Shown: piece by piece, positions 14,787 to 17,421 of the stretch
Layout of the letters: each line of letters opens with the position of its first letter
Numbering within the stretch: the first letter of the stretch is position 1
Assembly (NCBI GenBank): GCA_016868955.1
Contig: VGFF01000039.1
Span: 1-17,421 of the forward strand
DNA from: Armatimonadota bacterium
GTDB lineage: Bacteria > Sysuimicrobiota > Sysuimicrobiia > Sysuimicrobiales > VGFF01
Direction of reading: 5' to 3'
Length of the DNA: 17,421 bases
Notes under the pieces: generated by a model
Told to the model about the DNA's origin: nothing
The model's database searches: none
Seen by the model: only the letters and a program-made list of their open reading frames with translations
Made by a program: the position numbers and the translations under genes

Positions 14787-15211
14787 GGGGCCGGATCGAC
14801 CAGCTCGACGAGGACGCCATTGAAGTCCTTCGGGCTGAGAAAGGCGACGCGCGACCCTCGCGCGCCCGTCGTAACACCCTTCCCAACTTGGTTGTAGCCC
14901 TGCCGCGCGGCCGCCGCGAGCGCCGCCTCGAGGTCCGGAACCTGCAGCGCCATGTGGTGGATTCCCTCCCCGCGGCGCTCGATGAACTTCGCGATCACGT
15001 TGTCCGGCGACAACGGCTCGAGCAGCTCCAGCTCGGCTTCGCCCGCCGGCAGAAACGCGACCCGGACCGCTTCGCCCGCAACCTCCTCGATGTGGGCGGT
15101 GGCAAGACCGACGGCCGCCCAGGCGCGAGCCGCCGCCGCGGCGTCCCGGACCGCGATGCCGATGTGGAGCAGACGCGCGCCGGCGATCTCCGGCAAAGAC
15201 GACTCATTCAT
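14783..15211 (-). CDS. mce: Methylmalonyl-CoA epimerase
   Basis: Vicinal-oxygen-chelate metalloenzyme that interconverts (S)- and (R)-methylmalonyl-CoA, linking propionyl-CoA carboxylation to the B12 mutase; 142 residues, normal length. The first half has LLHIGIAVRD with metal ligand H16 and the acidic segment AELELLEPLSPDN. The second half has GEGIHHMALQVPDL (H86 as ligand), SRVAFLSPKDFNGVLVELVD and E136 as the C-terminal ligand. The ATG at 15211 overlaps the meaB stop as ATGA and has GGGAG upstream. It is the last gene of a mutase-meaB-epimerase operon, which makes the assignment firm against other glyoxalase-like proteins. Confidence 0.95.
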   Translation of the reverse strand: MNESSLPEIAGARLLHIGIAVRDAAAAARAWAAVGLATAHIEEVAGEAVRVAFLPAGEAELELLEPLSPDNVIAKFIERRGEGIHHMALQVPDLEAALAAAARQGYNQVGKGVTTGARGSRVAFLSPKDFNGVLVELVDPAP

Positions 15212-16158
15212 CGTCGCACTCCCGCTCTCAGAATCTCCTCCGCGGCGTCGCGCGGGGACAGCTCAGCGGCCGCGGCCCGCCGCACGACATCTTGGAAGAT
15301 GCCGGACGACTCCGCGAGTCGCAGCGCTTCCTCGCGGATGCGCGCCTCGAGCGCGAGGAGGATCTCGGCCCGGCGCCGCTCGACACGCTGGCGCGCCAGC
15401 CGCCCCCCTGTGGCCAAGTGCGCGAGGTGGCGACGAACGGCGCCGAGCAATTCATCGACGCCCGTCCCATCGGTCGCGATCGTCGTGACGATCGGCGGCT
15501 CCCAGGGGTCCTGACGCGGCACCAACCGGAGCATGGCTTTGATCTCGTTGGCGGTTCGATCGGCCTCGGGCCGGTCCGACTTGTTCACGGCGAAGACATC
15601 GGCGATCTCCATCAGGCCCGCTTTTATCGCCTGGATGGAATCGCCGAGCCCCGGTACGGCTACGACGACAACGGTGTCCGCTGCCTTGACGACGTCGACC
15701 TCCGATTGCCCGGCACCGACGGTCTCGATGATGACGACGTCGCAGCCCAAGGCGTCGAGGACGCGGACCGCGTCACCGGTCGCGGTGCTGAGGCCGCCGA
15801 CGCTGCCGCGCGAGGCCATCGATCGGATGAAGACGCCCGGGTCTTCGCTGTGACCCATCAGGCGGATGCGGTCGCCGAGGATCGCGCCGCCGGTGAACGG
15901 ACTGCTCGGGTCCACGGCGACGATGCCGACGCGTTTGTCCTCGCGCCGCAGGCGCTTCGTCAGCGCGTCCGTCAATGTCGACTTCCCGGTGCCCGGAGGC
16001 CCCGTCACGCCGACGATGTGCGCCCGCCCGGTGAACGGCAGCAGCGCCCGCAACGCGTCCTGCGCGCCGGCGCGGCCGCTCTCCAGCATCGTGATCAGAC
16101 GCGCCGCGGCCCGTTGGTCGCCCGCGCGGACCGCGTCGACGAGGGCGGTGGCCGTCAT
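15208..16158 (-). CDS. meaB: MeaB/ArgK-type G3E GTPase, chaperone of methylmalonyl-CoA mutase
   Basis: P-loop GTPase that loads and protects the B12 cofactor of methylmalonyl-CoA mutase (MMAA in animals); 316 residues. The Walker A is VTGPPGTGKSTLTDAL (51-66), followed by the family block AVDPSSPFTGGAILGDRIRL (81-100), the switch segment VVIIETVGAGQSEVDV (141-156) and the base-recognition motif NKSD (192-195). The C-terminal helix that forms the dimer arm is present. It overlaps the mutase gene and the epimerase gene by 4 bp each (ATGA), so the three proteins are made from one message. The old label of arginine/ornithine kinase (ArgK) for this family should not be used. Confidence 0.96.
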   Translation of the reverse strand: MTATALVDAVRAGDQRAAARLITMLESGRAGAQDALRALLPFTGRAHIVGVTGPPGTGKSTLTDALTKRLRREDKRVGIVAVDPSSPFTGGAILGDRIRLMGHSEDPGVFIRSMASRGSVGGLSTATGDAVRVLDALGCDVVIIETVGAGQSEVDVVKAADTVVVVAVPGLGDSIQAIKAGLMEIADVFAVNKSDRPEADRTANEIKAMLRLVPRQDPWEPPIVTTIATDGTGVDELLGAVRRHLAHLATGGRLARQRVERRRAEILLALEARIREEALRLAESSGIFQDVVRRAAAAELSPRDAAEEILRAGVRR

Positions 16159-17421
16159 ATCGTCACGGGCGGTTGATAGACGCCGAACGACGCCCGCAAG
16201 ACGTCGCAGATCTCGCCGATCGTCGCGTACGCGCGCACGGCCTCGAGGATGTGCGGCATGAGGTTGTCGGTTCCCGCCGCGGCGCGGCCAAAGCGCGCGA
16301 GGGCCTCGGCGACGGCGGAGCCGTCGCGCCGGGCGCGCAGCTCGACGACGCGCTGCTTCTGTCGTTCGGTCGTGGTGGGATCGACCTTCAAGATGCGCGG
16401 CGTCGCCCGCATGCCGTCGCCCTGGAAGCGATTGATGCCGACGATCGTCCGCTGCCTATCTTCGATCTCCTGTTGCTCCCGGTAGGCCGACTCGGCGATC
16501 TCGCGCTGGACCCAACCGGCTTCGATCGCGGGCAGCACGCCGCCCATGCCGTCGATCGTTTCGATGAGCCGCACGGCTTGCCGCTCGATGTCGTTCGTTA
16601 AGGACTCCACGAAGTACGATCCGCCCAACGGGTCGACGACGTCCGCGGCACCGGTCTCGTAGGCGATGACCTGCTGCGTGCGCAGCGCCAGCAGCGCCGA
16701 CTCCTCGGTCGGCAACGCCAGCGCCTCGTCTTTGCCGTTCGTGTGCAGGGACTGCGTTCCGCCGAGGACGGCCGACAGCGCCTCCAAGGCGACGCGGACG
16801 ACGTTGTTGTCGATCTGCTGCGCCGTCAGGCTGACGCCGGCGGTTTGCGTGTGGAACCGCAGCATCCACGATCGCGGGTTCTCGGCGCCGAATCGGTCCC
16901 GCATGATCCGCGCCCACAAGCGGCGCGCGGCCCGGAACTTCGCGATCTCCTCGAAGAAGTGGGTGTGGGCGTTGAAGAAGAACGACAGGCGCGGCGCGAA
17001 CGCGTCAACGGGCAAACCGCGGTCGATCGCCGCCTTCACATAGGCGATCGCGTTCGCGAGCGTGAACGCGACCTCCTGGACGGCGGTGCAACCGGCCTCG
17101 CGGATGTGATAGCCGGAGATCGAGATGGGGTTCCAGCGCGGCAGGCGATCAGCGCAGAACGCGAACATGTCGGTGATCAGACGCAGCGACGGCTGCGGCG
17201 GGTATATGTAGGTGCCGCGGGCGACGTACTCCTTGAGGATGTCGTTTTGCGTCGTGCCCTCGAGCTTCTCGACGGGAACCCCCTGCCGATCGGCGGTCGC
17301 GATGACCATGGCGAGCAGCACGCTGGCCGTGGCGTTGATGGTCATCGAGATCGAAACCGTGTCCAAGGGGATGCCTTCGAGCAGGACTTCCATGTCGGCG
17401 AGGGAGTCGATCGCGACGCCG
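16155..17421 (-). CDS. Methylmalonyl-CoA mutase-type large subunit (substrate domain), N-terminus cut by window edge
   Basis: TIM-barrel substrate subunit of a B12-dependent acyl-CoA mutase. The visible 421 residues run from GVAIDSLADMEVLLEGIPLD to the C-terminus FGVYQPPVTI. Family motifs: TVSISMTINATASVLL, NPISISGYHIREAG, VDAFAPRLSFFFNAHTHFFE, LRFHTQTAGVSLTAQQ (histidine and glutamine of the active site), LGGTQSLHTNGKDEALALPT and VVDPLGGSYFVE. The protein ends without a B12-binding domain, so that domain must be a separate small subunit, which is not in this window. The first in-frame ATG (17393) is internal; about 100-150 N-terminal residues lie outside. Linkage to meaB and mce favours methylmalonyl-CoA over isobutyryl- or hydroxyisobutyryl-CoA as substrate. 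Confidence 0.95.
   Translation of the reverse strand, partial: GVAIDSLADMEVLLEGIPLDTVSISMTINATASVLLAMVIATADRQGVPVEKLEGTTQNDILKEYVARGTYIYPPQPSLRLITDMFAFCADRLPRWNPISISGYHIREAGCTAVQEVAFTLANAIAYVKAAIDRGLPVDAFAPRLSFFFNAHTHFFEEIAKFRAARRLWARIMRDRFGAENPRSWMLRFHTQTAGVSLTAQQIDNNVVRVALEALSAVLGGTQSLHTNGKDEALALPTEESALLALRTQQVIAYETGAADVVDPLGGSYFVESLTNDIERQAVRLIETIDGMGGVLPAIEAGWVQREIAESAYREQQEIEDRQRTIVGINRFQGDGMRATPRILKVDPTTTERQKQRVVELRARRDGSAVAEALARFGRAAAGTDNLMPHILEAVRAYATIGEICDVLRASFGVYQPPVTI

Noticed and set aside
1..17421. tRNA, rRNA, CRISPR array, insertion sequence or prophage genes
   Set aside because: No T-loop/anticodon-arm pattern, spaced direct repeats, transposase or phage motifs were found in the gaps or coding regions.

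Overview
The window is GC-rich bacterial DNA (roughly two-thirds G+C by eye), densely packed, with almost every gene on the minus strand and many ATGA-type overlaps. It combines a Gram-positive-style housekeeping gene set (a YabE-like G5/3D cell-wall protein, rsmA/ksgA, ispE and a Bacillus-type purR, in the relative order seen in Bacillus subtilis) with a complete three-part RND efflux pump that needs an outer membrane. That mix points to a diderm lineage of the Terrabacteria side (for example Eremiobacterota, Armatimonadota or a related uncultured phylum) rather than a proteobacterium or a true Firmicute. This placement is inference; no marker gene settles it here.

Layout, read in the direction of minus-strand transcription (right to left). 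(1) 17421-14783: a methylmalonyl-CoA module, with the large subunit of a split B12-dependent acyl-CoA mutase (cut by the window edge), its G-protein chaperone MeaB, and methylmalonyl-CoA epimerase, all translationally coupled. (2) 14786-12830: a candidate promoter and leader, then the DUF348/G5/3D protein and rsmA, separated by a single base; rsmA seems to start at CTG. (3) 12829-12533: a gene-free convergent junction holding a perfect 19-bp inverted repeat and a degenerate 62-bp copy of the rsmA 3' end. (4) 12532-11123, plus strand: a LytR-CpsA-Psr protein, the only plus-strand gene. (5) 10917-9521: a RidA-family protein coupled to a luciferase-like oxidoreductase that seems to start at CTG. 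(6) 9402-6822: a strong hairpin, then ispE, a MobA-like nucleotidyltransferase and purR, all overlapping. (7) 6699-1: a promoter overlapped by a perfect palindromic operator, followed by tetR, tolC-like, adaptor and RND permease genes; the permease runs off the left edge.

Functionally the window joins propionate/methylmalonyl-CoA metabolism, cell-wall remodelling (3D protein, LCP ligase), ribosome maturation, isoprenoid precursor synthesis, purine-responsive regulation and inducible drug efflux. I did not find a convincing new defence, mobile or biosynthetic system. The items most worth following up are the rsmA-tail duplication with its adjacent inverted repeat, the two apparent CTG starts, the hairpin before ispE, the tetR operator, and the leader of the 3D-domain gene. 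No tRNA, rRNA, CRISPR array or insertion sequence was recognised.
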